Origin: Calendula officinalis | Lineage: Eukaryota > Streptophyta > Magnoliopsida > Asterales > Asteraceae | Length of the DNA stretch: 64,000 nucleotides | NCBI GenBank assembly: GCA_963853835.1 | Contig: OY970824.1 | Span: forward strand, 43,234,227-43,298,226 | Direction: 5' to 3' | In this document: one piece after another, positions 21,110 to 31,718 of the stretch | Layout: every line of letters starts with the position of its first letter | Numbering within the stretch: the first letter of the stretch is position 1 | Translations under genes and position numbers: made by a program | Notes under the pieces: model-generated | Told to the model about the DNA's origin: nothing | Database searches by the model: none | Seen by the model: only the letters and a program-made list of their open reading frames with translations

Positions 21110-21117
21110 GGGGGAGA
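21110..21117 (+). promoter_or_regulatory. Polypurine tract of element C
   Basis: GGGGGAGA, one base before the 3' LTR start at 21119; primes plus-strand DNA synthesis. Confidence 0.9.
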
Positions 21118-21118
21118 T

Positions 21119-21614
21119 TGTTAAGGCAAAAAGCCTTGCCCCTTTAGATCTTAAGATAACAAAACAATCTAGACTAGCTTTGATTAATATGTAGAATAAT
21201 ATAGCTAAGTTTAGGTCTGATACTGAGTGATCAGTATTGGAACTCAGTATCAGTACTCAGTATCAGATAGTGATACTGAGTAGAAGGACTGAGTGATACT
21301 CAGTATAGTAACGGACTAAGATCAAATCCCTTGTTCTTAGTCATTTTCCTTACTTAGTCCTTTGGTTACTCCTTTGCTCATTATGTAAGATCTCTATAAC
21401 ATTATAAATAGAGATCATCTTGCAAAGGAGTACTTACCAATTTACTTTACACATTCACATCTTTTGTAATTGATTAGTGGTCTTGTTATTCCGCAACAAG
21501 CCACACTTAGTGGATTTATACATTGACTATATTCTTGTGTTATCACTCTAATATTTCTCTAAGTATAATAATCTATCAATTAACATTATAAACCAGGGTT
21601 GTTGTGACCTAACA
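21119..21614 (+). repeat. 3' LTR of element C
   Basis: 496 bp, same length as the 5' LTR. Differences seen by eye: one C/T in the CAAYCTAG block, two in the AGTCCTTYRGTT block and one in CCACAYTTAG, i.e. about 99% identity. Followed by the CTCGG duplication at 21615-21619. Confidence 0.95.
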
Positions 21615-22494
21615 CTCGGACACACACACATCTTGTGTGTGTTCGTCGAACACCAAGAACCCTAAGGTTCTTGGTTCGAATTCGAACACAGAGGAGGAGG
21701 GAAAAGGGTTATCCAATTCATACCTTAACTGCTTAAGATTAGTCCACCAGTGATGAGCAAGACAAGAAACCTTCTAGCCGGTTCTTGCAATGATTCTTGA
21801 ATAACTCGAACGATCTTCGAAGAACGCGAAGAACGAATGAAGAACACAATACTTGCGTTCTTGGGACTAAGTTCGGCCGAAATCAAGGGGGAGGGAGGAG
21901 GGAATTTCGTGGTTAAGGCATCAAGTGGAATAAGAGAATCCTAAGCCTTCTATTTATAATAGAAGGACTTTCACTTATGTCCCTTCTAGTTTAATTAAGA
22001 TCAATACTTAGTTAAACTTTCCTAACTTTCGTTTCTAACCCTAATAGTTTAACTACTTATTATTATTGCACATAACTATTAAGTATCTAGTATTATACAC
22101 ATTATATATTTCGGTATTATACATACGAAATATATACTTGTATTTTATACTTTTAATAATTAATTATATAATAAACTTTATATAATTTAGACAACAATAT
22201 TATCCAAACACTATGTGATTTAATAGCTTTAAATCATATTATGGATAATCTATAATTAACACATTGTATATTTACTCAACAAGTAAATGTATTAATTAGT
22301 TAGTTAAACTAATCTAGTAATAAACTTAACTTAATACTCAACTGATTTATAATGACTATTATAAATCATTCCTCTCCAAGTATCATTGCATAATAACTAC
22401 TCGTATAACATGCACTCACCAGTGTGACCCTTAAGTGTTTTGTAGGCATGGACGTGACATCATAGGTTGACTAACTGTGCACATAAATCCAACA
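21615..22494 (-). repeat. 5' LTR of element B, head part
   Basis: On the minus strand this begins TGTTGGATTTATGTGCACAG at 22494, the head shared with all A-family LTRs, and runs to the element C insertion. The first five bases (CTCGG) double as C's target duplication. A TATA box lies at about 21952-21959, inside the inverted repeat CCTTCTAT..ATAGAAGG (21946-21966). Confidence 0.88.
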
Positions 22495-22839
22495 CACTTA
22501 AGGTATGATTTGGAAAACCCTTTTTCCTTCCTCCCCCCTTGTTCAATGTCGAACGTAGAACCCCTAGGGTTCTTGGTTAGTTCGACGAACCCACTCAAGT
22601 GTCTGTGTGTGTTCGAGTGTTTCGTACAAGCTTCTTTTCTTGTTAATGTAGTCTAGATTTTCAACATCCCCAATCCTTTAGGGTTTAAGGATTAAGTTTA
22701 ATCTCAGTTCCGCTTTAGGGATTAAATAGCTAGTCGGTTCAACTGGTATGAACAAGTTCATGTTCTTTTCAGTCTATGGTTCGAATCAGTTGACTAGGTG
22801 GTTAACCCAATAGATCGATCAGTGTAATGAAACCCTACA
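22495..22839 (+). repeat. Truncated 5' LTR of element A
   Basis: The last ~345 bp of the family LTR, starting at CACTTAAGGTATGATTT and ending GAAACCCTACA. The missing front part would lie left of the window, on the other side of B. Confidence 0.85.
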
Positions 22840-22840
22840 G

Positions 22841-22852
22841 TGGTATCAGAGC
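22841..22852 (+). promoter_or_regulatory. Primer-binding site of element A
   Basis: TGGTATCAGAGC, one base after the LTR end; complementary to initiator-Met tRNA. Confidence 0.93.
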
Positions 22853-22960
22853 ACTGGTTTCGAAATCTAAACAAGATTAATAAAGTTTTTTTTGTTTATT
22901 TAATTTCAAAGTTTTTAGTTTTTGTTCCAAGTTTTTTTTCCTTGTATTTTTCGAAAAAGG

Positions 22961-23190
22961 AAAAGAACCCTAGGACCAAGTATGCTAAACTAGTTTAGTT
23001 TAATTGGTCAAAATGATTCTTTCCCATCCCCTTGTTTTTCTAAATTAAGCAAATAACCCTAGGACCAATAACATTAAAATAGTTTAGTTTAATTGGTCAA
23101 AAGGATTCTTTCCCTTGTTTTTTCGAAACCCTAAAGAACCCTAGGACCAAGAATATTAAACTAGTTTAGTTTAATTGGTTAAGATGATTA
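22961..23190 (+). repeat. Three-unit leader tandem repeat (element A)
   Basis: Units of about 75-80 bp, each with AACCCTAGGACCAA, then AGTTTAGTTTAATTGGTCAA, then GATTCTTTCCC and a TTTTTCGAAA block. Homologous arrays lie at 9640-9900 and 63240-63560. Confidence 0.75.
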
Positions 23191-24529
23191 ATTAAAAAAT
23201 CATAATATAGAACCTAGAAACTTAAACAAGTCTATGTTTAAGAAGGTTTGATTATTGTTTTAATGAGTTTATTAAAACTAGTTTTTTAAGCCTATAAATC
23301 TAGACAAAGTTCTTGTCTAAGAGGTTTATATTAAAATGTTTTAATAAATTTATTAAAGTTATAATCTATCATAGAATTTAAACAAAGATAATTGTTTAGA
23401 TAGGATTGATTAGAATTAATATAAGTATTCAAAACTAAAATCTAGAATTAAAGGATAAAAACTAGTTAGTTTGAATCCTAGGATTTAATTAGATTTAATT
23501 TTTTGAAAAGATGATGTTTTTTATCATGAAAATTAAAACCCTAGTTTTAATTGATTAAAAACAAGATTAGGGTTTAGTTAATTAAAGTTAATAAGGATTA
23601 AAGGAAGGGTTAATTTTAAAGTCTTAAAATTAACAAGTCGTATTTTTATATGTTTTTCGAAAACAATACATATACCCATATTCTTCAAAATTTTATAAAT
23701 ATTAAAAAAGGGAGATGCATTGTAAAGATAAACTTAGTTTATATGTATTTTAATTAGTTTAAGTTAAAATATATTAGATTAAAGTAATGTAATATTCTAA
23801 TTGGAATATTATAAGTTTTTGAGTAAGTAAATTATATATATAAAATACAAGTTAAAAGATCAAGAGTTAAATAACACGAAAACTTTATAACCTATATTTA
23901 ACTAGCATAAGTTAGATATAAGAATGGTTCAAACAAACTAGAATTATTATGTATAGTTTTTATATAATAAAGTTCATTATTAAGTTTTGCCAAGTAAAAA
24001 ACCGGTGATTGTGCTTGTCTCAAGTTCCACCATAATTGTTGGAGCTAGTGGGAGCTACGCAAGAAAATCATAAAGTTTTATAAGTATGTCCCTAGGACAT
24101 GATTTTGGGCAAACCTAATAAGTTAAAATAAAGGTTTAATAATTTATTAAACAATGAAAGACGAGATGCGTTAAACTACAGTTATGCCTTAAGTTCATGA
24201 GTCATAAAGGAATTTAAAATTTATATTTTAAAGTTTAACATAAGGTTTAAGTTTTTCAAGTAAATAAAACAAGTTTGTTTTATAAAGAAAATGTTTCTCA
24301 CAAAACTTAGTAAAAACGTTTTATACACCTCGTTTTAGATTCACATGTAAAGTCATATAAATTTAAAACTATACGTTTTAAAAGAAAGATATTTTAGATT
24401 TTAAAAAAGGCGTCTTGTAGAATTCTTGAGTATACAAGTCGCACATTTTAAAATGATTAAAATTGGAATAAGGTTTAAGTTTAGTTCAAGACTTAAACAA
24501 ACCCAAGAAAATCTTAGATCTAAGTACTA

Positions 24530-24925
24530 CCCACCTAATGGAACACCTCACTTGTTCAACGATATTCATATTGTAAGGAGAAATAACCTTAGATATGGAT
24601 TCAAATCATTGCGAGTGTTAGGGTGCGTAAGCAACTGTAATAATCGGGAGTCCCAGCGCCGAACATCGCACTGTCTTTTATGGTATGATCTACTTTGGTG
24701 ATAATCGGGAGTCCCAGCCTAAAAAGTACTTGAGTAGAATTAAACATACTAGACTTTATTGTAATTAGAAATGTACAAAGTTGTAGTAAGTTAACAGTCA
24801 ATATATTCTACGACCCCTAGGAATCGTATCAGTTTGGTGCGATTGGTAAGGATGTTACCTACCATAAATAACATGTCTCGTCGGGAAGTGCCTAAACCTT
24901 GCGGCGAGAATGTGAAATATGGATC
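24530..24925 (+). promoter_or_regulatory. Conserved pre-gag leader block (copy in A)
   Basis: Ends about 90 nt before the gag ATG. It holds two TAATCGGGAGTCCC motifs (24641 and 24703), the hairpin GGTAA-GGATG-TTACC (about 24846-24860) and GGGAAGTGCCTAAACCTTGC. Matches are at 7562-7985 (B) and 57666-58030 (E), both reversed. Confidence 0.55.
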
Positions 24926-25012
24926 CTAGGTCTATAATATAAATTATGGGTTTATAATATATTTTAGAGATGTTTATTGCTGATTACTAATTAAACTGAG
25001 TTTGATTTGTAG

Positions 25013-25939
25013 ATGGCAGCAACAACCACAACGACGAGTACTAACAATCTCTCGCTACGCTCAATCCTAGAAAAGGACAAGTTGGCTGGGTCTTATTTTC
25101 TCAATTGGGAGCGCAATCTTCGCATTGTGCTCAGGTATGAGAGAAAGTGGTATGTCATTGAAAGAGCTTTGCCAAATGTCCCTACCGCAAATGCTAGAGC
25201 TGAAACGAGGCAAGCTTATGATAAGCATGTCAGTGATGCAGTCGATGTGCCAGCATATGAGATGATCCAGCAATTAAGGGATTCATTTCAAGACCCAGCC
25301 AACTTGTCAAGTAAAAAACTGAGATAAACTTAATCCTGAGAGATTCGACATCAATCGAGCTTTCAACTCATGCAAGATGACCAAAGGAACATCGATGAGC
25401 TCCCATGTCATGAAAATGAAAGGGCACATGGATCACATTGCTAGACTAGGTCACCCCATACCGTTGCAAATGGCAACAGACACTATACTTAACTCATCGT
25501 CTGATGACTACAAGCCTTTTGTGGTCAACTACAATATGCATAATATGGAGAAATCCATTTCTTAGCTACATTAAATGCTCAAGACCGCTGAGTTAAGTTT
25601 GGGGTCCAAGTCTAAGGATCATCTGATGATAGGCAATGGAAGCAATAGTGGAAAGAAGAGAAAAGGGCATGGTGGTAAAGGAAAAAGGGTAAAACCAATC
25701 CTAACTAAGGAGTGCCAAATGGTAAAGGTGTCAAACAAAAGGTCAAGAAGGTAAATCCTAACACAGTGAGGACCGAGATTCGGTGCTTCAAGTGTGGCGA
25801 GGTCAGACATTGGAAAAGGAATTGTCCAAAGGGTGCCAGTGGTGGAGGAATTGCTAGTTCCTCAGGTAACACGACCAAACTTCTTACTATTCACTTAAAG
25901 ATACTTGTAAAGTATATTACGAGTAATCTAACGTTTTAA
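25013..25939 (+). pseudogene. Gag of element A (frameshifted)
   Basis: ATG at 25013 opens 104 codons with the Copia-gag N-terminal block (KLAGSYFLNWERNLRIVLRY), closed at 25325 by a TGA where the frame shifts. The next frame continues with FNSCKMTKGTSMSSHVMKMK and SDDYKPFVVNYNMHNMEKSI, then TAG at about 25563. A third frame carries KVKKVNPNTVRTEIR and an intact CCHC knuckle, CFKCGEVRHWKRNC (25784-25825). The whole gag is thus visible, with at least three breaks. The product would be the particle protein. It could in principle have been supplied in trans by E-like elements. Confidence 0.85.
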
Positions 25940-27952
25940 AGCATTAGTATTAATATAGTATGATTATAATGGTTATAATCAAGATAGAATTTAAGAGTAT
26001 TATTGCAAGTGTTTCATACTTGTGATAAAGGAATTTAATAAAGTCATGATTCTCTAACAAGGAATATTGGATAGTCGCAAAATCCAAAGGATGACATAGA
26101 CATTAAATAAACTCTTAAAAGGGTCAAACTATATTATAGTATTTAAGAACTAAAGGTATTAATACAAGTGTTTCATACTTGTAATAAATACAGTATTTAA
26201 TCAAGTCATAATTCCCTAATAGGAATACTGGACATTTATGAAATCCAAGATATGACATTGGCATTAAATGTAGTTCTTAAAAGATACTAAAGTATTTAAG
26301 AATTAGAAGTATCATTACAAGTGTTTCATACTTGTTAGATACAATGTTCAATGAAAGTCATGATTCCCCAAACATGAATATTGGATATTCACAAAATCCA
26401 AAGGATGACTTTGATGATTGATTAATTCTTAAAATATTAAACTATAAGTTCCTAACAAAGAAAGTCAAAGTCTTGACTTAGTCAAAGTGATAGCTTAAGA
26501 AATACTTATTTTCCATAAAAGTTAGTGGGAGCTATGACTAACATATTCATTAAAGGATTTAATCAACTTAGCAAGTTAGTAAGATATTATCAACTGGTAA
26601 TTACCAAGTCGTTAGCCAAAAGTTAAAGGAAATAATAAATGATCGCAAATTAGATTATTGCAAGCCTAATAGCATGTTCACAAGTCTTGTGATTAATTAT
26701 TGGAAATCTAATAGGATATTCACAGTCTAGTGAATAAATTAATCATTTAAGGGTATTTCCTTAACTAGTAATAATATATCTACAAATCAGTAACTAAAAG
26801 AAGTTTAGTTGCAGGGTGAATTTTATAAATTTAAGAAACTAAGGAGTTAATTTCCAATCTTCCTATTTTTTACCGAATTTTATAAAAGACAAGACTAGAA
26901 TGTGTTCTAATGTTATAAGAACCAAATCTAGCAAAGACACAAGTTATAGTATTTTCGAATACTCGTCTTATGTCTTTAGTTTAATATAAATAACTAAATT
27001 GTAATTAGTGATAAAGTTACAAGTATAAAAGTCATTAAGTAATCAACAAAAACACAAAGGATAAGTAATGATCCAATAAAAATTCAGTATCTATGTCCAG
27101 TTAGGAATGATACATGAATTAGTATCATTGTTATCCAGACTTCATATGTATTAAAGTATCCATGAATAAAAGTTATTTTATTCAGAAGGTATAAATCTGT
27201 GACTAGCCGTCTTGGTGGGAACCTTGATGGGACGTTAACGTCATCGCGATATTTGGTGGAGATTCGAGTTTTCTCGAAGATAGCTACACAAGTTTTTGTT
27301 GTAAACCAAATATCGGTGATATTCTGTCGTGTCGACAAGTATTGGATTGACCATCGTGATAATACTTCGTGGTTGAAAAAGTTCAAAAGTATTAATCACA
27401 AAGGATGTCCTTAAACCTGAGGTATTTGGTTTGGGATACGATGACTAATGTATTTTGGTTCGTCTTAGACACTCTGTGAAAGGATTGTCATACGAGGCCT
27501 TACTTGATACAGAGGAACTCGTAGTCTCAAATCGAAATATAACAAGATGGTAATTGCACCTCCTTTTTTGGAGAGATATTTATGGGTCCCTTGACATTAT
27601 GGAAAAATGATAGAATGGACGGTCGTGCTCAAACGAACTGATTTATTCTTTGTCGTAATCACACAGTTTGAATCAAGAGGTCAAGAAATGATTTCGAATA
27701 GAGGAGTTGAATTCTACCATGCTCGTATTCGCTCTCACAAATATCGTGCTGCAAGGGATAAGCCTAATACGTTACCCAAGAAGTAAAGACGGAGTGTTCT
27801 TTGCTAGGCAACGCTATTAAAGAGTTTCTCCAAAACTATAATTAGGTTACAAAGTAGCTTCTATGGGGTTGGTTATCTTGTATTGCCGGTCTAGGGGCCG
27901 CTGCAGGATAGTGCCATCAATCTAAGGTTACGAACTTGCACAAGTGGGAGTC
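25940..27952 (+). repeat. Non-coding 3' region of element A
   Basis: AT-rich; takes the place of pol. Blocks built on AAGTGTTTCATACTTGT and ATATTGGATATTCACAAAATCC repeat at about 26005, 26165 and 26320. The segment at 27180-27650 is the best conserved with B. A purine-rich tract is at 27942-27950. Confidence 0.65.
27199..27414 (+). other. Conserved short frame in the 3' region of element A (coding status doubtful)
   Basis: 71 codons sharing RLGGNLDGTLTSSRY and KYWIDHRDNT with the frame at 581-859 (reverse) in B. Indels shift the middle of the frame in one copy relative to the other. No known domain. Confidence 0.3.
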
Positions 27953-29066
27953 TGTGGGAATTATGTGCACAGTTAGTCAACCTATGATGACACATCCATG
28001 CCTACGAAACACTTAAGTGTCACACCGGTGAGTGCATATAATTAAAGTAAGTTATGCAATGATACTTGGAGAGGAATGATTTATAATAGTCATTATAAAT
28101 CAATAAGTATTAAGTTAAGTTTAACTTATTACTAGATTAGTTTAATTAACTAATTAATACAAGTATTTGTACATTTACTAGTTTAGTAAATATGCAATGT
28201 GTTAATTATAGATTATCCATAATATGATTTATGGCAATTAAATCATATAGTGTTTGGATAATATTATTGTCTAAATTGTATAATGTTTATTATATAATTA
28301 ATTATTAAATGTATAATATAAGTGTATACATATTTCGGTATTTGTACCGAAATATTACATGTGTATTATACATAGTGTTTAATAATTAAGTGCAACAATA
28401 ATAAATAGATAAACTATAAGGGTTGAAAATGTAAAAGGAGAAAGTTTAATTACGTATTAAGCTTAATTAAACTACAAGGGCCCTAAGTGAAAATCCTTCT
28501 ATTATAAATAGAAAGCTTGGAGTTCCCTTGTTTGTGTTAGACACTCTACGAAAAACCCTCGCCTCCCTCCTCCCCAAATTCGGCCGACCATAGTGCCAAG
28601 AACACAAGGCTTGTGTTCTTCGTTCGTTCTTCGTTTTCTTCAAGTCTTGAAGATCAAGGATCGTAGCATCAACCAGCTAGAAGGTTTCTTGTCATGTTCA
28701 TCACCAGTGGACTAATCTTAAGCAGTTAAGGTATGATTTTGAAAACCCTTTTTCCTTCCTTCCCCCTTGTTCGAAGTCGAACCAAGAACCCTAGGGTTCA
28801 TGGTTAGTTCGACGAACACACACAAGTGTGTCTGTGTGTTCGAGTTTTTCGTACAAGCTTCTTTTCTGGTTAATATAGTCTCGATTTCCAACATCCCCAA
28901 TCCTCTAGGTTTAAAGGATTAAGTTTATCTCAGTTTTGTTTTAGTGATTAAACTAGCTAGTTAGTTCAACCAATATGAACAAGTTCATGTTCTTATCAGT
29001 CTATGGTTCGAATCAGTTGACTAGGTGGTTGGCCAAATGGGTCGATCAATGTAATGAAACCCTACA
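27953..29066 (+). repeat. 3' LTR of element A
   Basis: 1,114 bp, from TGTGGGAATTATGTGCACAG to GAAACCCTACA. TATA box TATAAATA at 28503-28510. Same length as the solo LTR at 46039-47152. Confidence 0.9.
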
Positions 29067-30600
29067 CACTGAATAGTGGCTACTAGGGTGTAAGATTATC
29101 TTTTTACTTTTATTCCTTTTTCATTTAGCCCCTCCTTCTCGCTCCACACTATATATTAAATCAAAATATAATACGAACTTATTTACAATCCAAATTTCGT
29201 GAGAGAAGATCTTGACTAGATAATTTCATAGATTTAATATATAATAAATTGTTCAGATACAATAAAACATTTAATATTTTACTACATTTTAACGTTAATA
29301 TTACATAAATGATAAAATTAACATAAAATTAATGTTATTATCAGAACGAAGTTTACGTCAGAAGGAAATAAACTAAAATACAAAAACCAAATATATCCTT
29401 CATCAGATACTCTCTTTACTTGATTTCTTCACAAATAAGAATGCAACTCAATCTATGAAAAAGTAGCAAATATTTACTTCATCAAAAAATGCATACCGTC
29501 TTAGTTAATTTCTTCACTGATAAAGAACAGATTTCAAACAAAGTACCCAAATTTATCGCATCAAGGGTTCCTCAGGAAATAAACATACCAAAAACCACAT
29601 CTTCATATAATCAAACCACCGATCTATTGTCGCTTTCATTTAGATGATTCATGGGACGTAGCTAACCTGCTTATGAAGACTAGCTAGGCTCTTTGAATCA
29701 TCATAAAGAAAGCGAAAATGTCAAACCTTCAGACACCATTGGCAAATTGTTGTGATCAGTTAAGATATGATCCCAGGTAGCAAATATTTACTTCATCAAA
29801 AAAAATTCATATTGCCTTTAGTTAATTTCATTATTGATAAAGAAGAGATTTCAGAAAAAAGTAGCCAAATCTGTAGCATTAAGGGTGCCTAACGGCATAA
29901 ACAGACCAAAAACCACATCTTCAACAAAGTAAATTCACCTATCTATGAAGACTAGCTAGGCTCTTTGAATCATAAAAAAGAAAGCGAAAACGTATCGGTA
30001 ATTTGATTTTGTTGTAGATGTGGTTTTTGGTCTCTGTATGCCCTTAAGCACTCTATGCTGCAGATGTGGCTACTTTTTCTCAGCTGGAAATCTGTTCTTT
30101 ATCGGTGAAGAAATTAATGAGTACTCCCGTTCCAGGGTCAAACCTTCAGACACTATCGGCAAGTTGATTAGTCTAATCTAAGATCAGTTATGATAAGATC
30201 TAGGATAAGGTCATAAGGTTTAGAGAGAAATATATAACAAAACTGCCATTAAAAAAAGAACATCGTTGACATTCACTACAAGGAAAAATGGGAAAATATT
30301 TAAGAGAGTAAATGTGAAGAGAGGTGAATGATGTCAACCAACTATCATGGTTATGCTTTAATATAGTCAACATAGCTGGCAGTATTAACTAGTGTTGTAA
30401 CTGTGTAACACGATAATTTCTTTATACGCTTGTACAATTTGCGTGAATACTTGTACAGTGTGGTGGATGCATCAAAAAATGTGGTGTGAAAATGAATTCT
30501 TTTTTTATTAATTAAATACATTTCCTAGTTTTTTAATCCAGCATGGTCCGCACAGGTCCGAACCATCATGGAACCACTAACCCTTGTCCATCATGATTCA
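29067..30600. repeat. Non-coding region with a tandem-plus-inverted repeat cluster
   Basis: No coding frame. A segment of about 250 bp at 29457-29730 recurs directly at about 29775-30000 and in reverse at about 30005-30130 (AGATGTGGTTTTTGGTC against GACCAAAAACCACATCT). GAAGACTAGCTAGGCTCTTT occurs in both direct copies. Confidence 0.6.
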
Positions 30601-31002
30601 TGACCCATGAACTACGTACTTGCTATAGACCATGAACCATCAAAACTCATGAACTAGAAAACCGTAAACCCTAAATCACTAAGCATGAAGCTTTTTCATC
30701 AATGAACCAATAACATAATTGTACCTTGGCACCATAACCCGTAATAGGTGACCATAGTAACTCACGAACCATCATAACCCTTGAATCAGTAACCATGAAG
30801 CATCATCACCAATGAATCAATAACCTAATTGACCGATGGCACCATAACCCGTAAAAAGTTATCTTAGTAACCCCAAACCCTAAACAACTAAGCATGAAGC
30901 ATCATTACCTAATTTCCCGATGGCACCATAACCCGTAAGTAATAAGTGACCTTAGTAACCATACACAACTAACCCGAAACCCTAAACAACTAACGTACTA
31001 GC

Positions 31003-31168
31003 TAGGGGTGACAATTTCTGATCCGACATGAAAGCCGACCAAAAACCGACAAGAAAATATACAGGTTTGAGTTCAGATTAAAAAGTTTTAGGTCAATCGT
31101 GGTTCGGGTCAATGATAATAAAAATGGGACGACCTAGCAACCCGAACACGACATGAATTGCCACCCAT
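31003..31168. mobile_element. hAT-like MITE, copy 1
   Basis: About 165 bp between TAGGGGTGACAATTT and AATTGCCACCC, roughly inverted ends typical of hAT MITEs, GC-richer than its surroundings. No clear 8-bp duplication. Its twin is at 31553-31718, so it was probably duplicated with the surrounding repeat. Confidence 0.55.
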
Positions 31169-31552
31169 ACTGATGAAGCATCATCACCGATGGACCAATA
31201 ACCTAATTGACCGATGGCACCTAAACCACTAAGCATGAAGCTTCATCACCAATGAACCAATAACCTATTTTTCCGATAGCGCCATAACCCATTATAGGTG
31301 ACCATAGTAACACACGAACCATCATGACCCTTGAATCACTAACCATGAAGCATCATCACCGATGAACCAATAACCTAATTTCCCGATGGAACCATAACCC
31401 GTAATAAGTGATCTTAATAACCGTAAACCCTAAACAACTAACCATGAAGCATCATTACCTAATTGTTTGATGGCACCATAACTCGTAAGTAATAAGTGAC
31501 CTTAGTAACCCTACACAACTAACCCTAAACCCTAAACAACTAACGTACTAGC

Positions 31553-31718
31553 TAGGGTGACAATTTCTGACCCGACATGAAATCCGACAAAAAACGAACA
31601 GGGAAATATGCAAGTTTGAGTTCGGATAAAAAGGTTTTGGGTAAGTCATGGTTCGGGTCAATGATAATTTAAATGGGACGACCTACCAACCCGAACCCGA
31701 CATAAAGTGCCACCCATA
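31553..31718. mobile_element. hAT-like MITE, copy 2
   Basis: Second copy with the same flanks (GTACTAGC on the left, ATACTGATGAAG on the right) as copy 1, 550 bp away. Identical flanks indicate segmental duplication rather than separate insertions. Confidence 0.55.

Larger units (their letters stand above)
10165..21614 (+). mobile_element. Element C, complete Sirevirus-like Copia retrotransposon with a third gene
   Basis: A structurally complete 11,450-bp element: two 496-bp LTRs (TGTTA..TAACA), 5-bp target duplication CTCGG, a primer site TGGTATCAGAGC, gag with zinc knuckles, pol in Copia order (protease, integrase, reverse transcriptase, RNase H), a third gene and polypurine tracts. By eye the LTRs differ at about 4 positions, so insertion was recent. 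The RT blocks (VRNKARLVAQGY-type and YVDD), the large gag and several GGGGGAGA tracts fit the Sirevirus lineage. It lies inside the LTR of element B. Confidence 0.95.
22853..25012 (+). repeat. Long untranslated leader of element A
   Basis: AT-rich, non-coding. It holds a three-unit tandem repeat (22961-23190) and the conserved pre-gag block (24530-24925). Short frames are scattered through it (for example 24426-24701) but are not kept in B or E. Confidence 0.7.
22495..29066 (+). mobile_element. Element A, gag-only Copia-type LTR element (5' LTR truncated by B)
   Basis: Partial 5' LTR (22495-22839), primer site (22841), a leader of about 2.2 kb, broken gag (25013-25939), about 2 kb of non-coding sequence, a purine-rich tract AAGTGGGAG (27942-27950) and a 1,114-bp 3' LTR. 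No protease, integrase or RT sequence was found, so it is non-autonomous. The LTR parts that can be compared differ by roughly 10% by eye, so it is older than C, in line with the nesting. Confidence 0.88.

Noticed and set aside
24426..24701. 91-codon frame in the leader of element A
   Set aside because: Lies across the conserved leader block but the frame is not kept in B or E; conservation looks RNA- or DNA-level.
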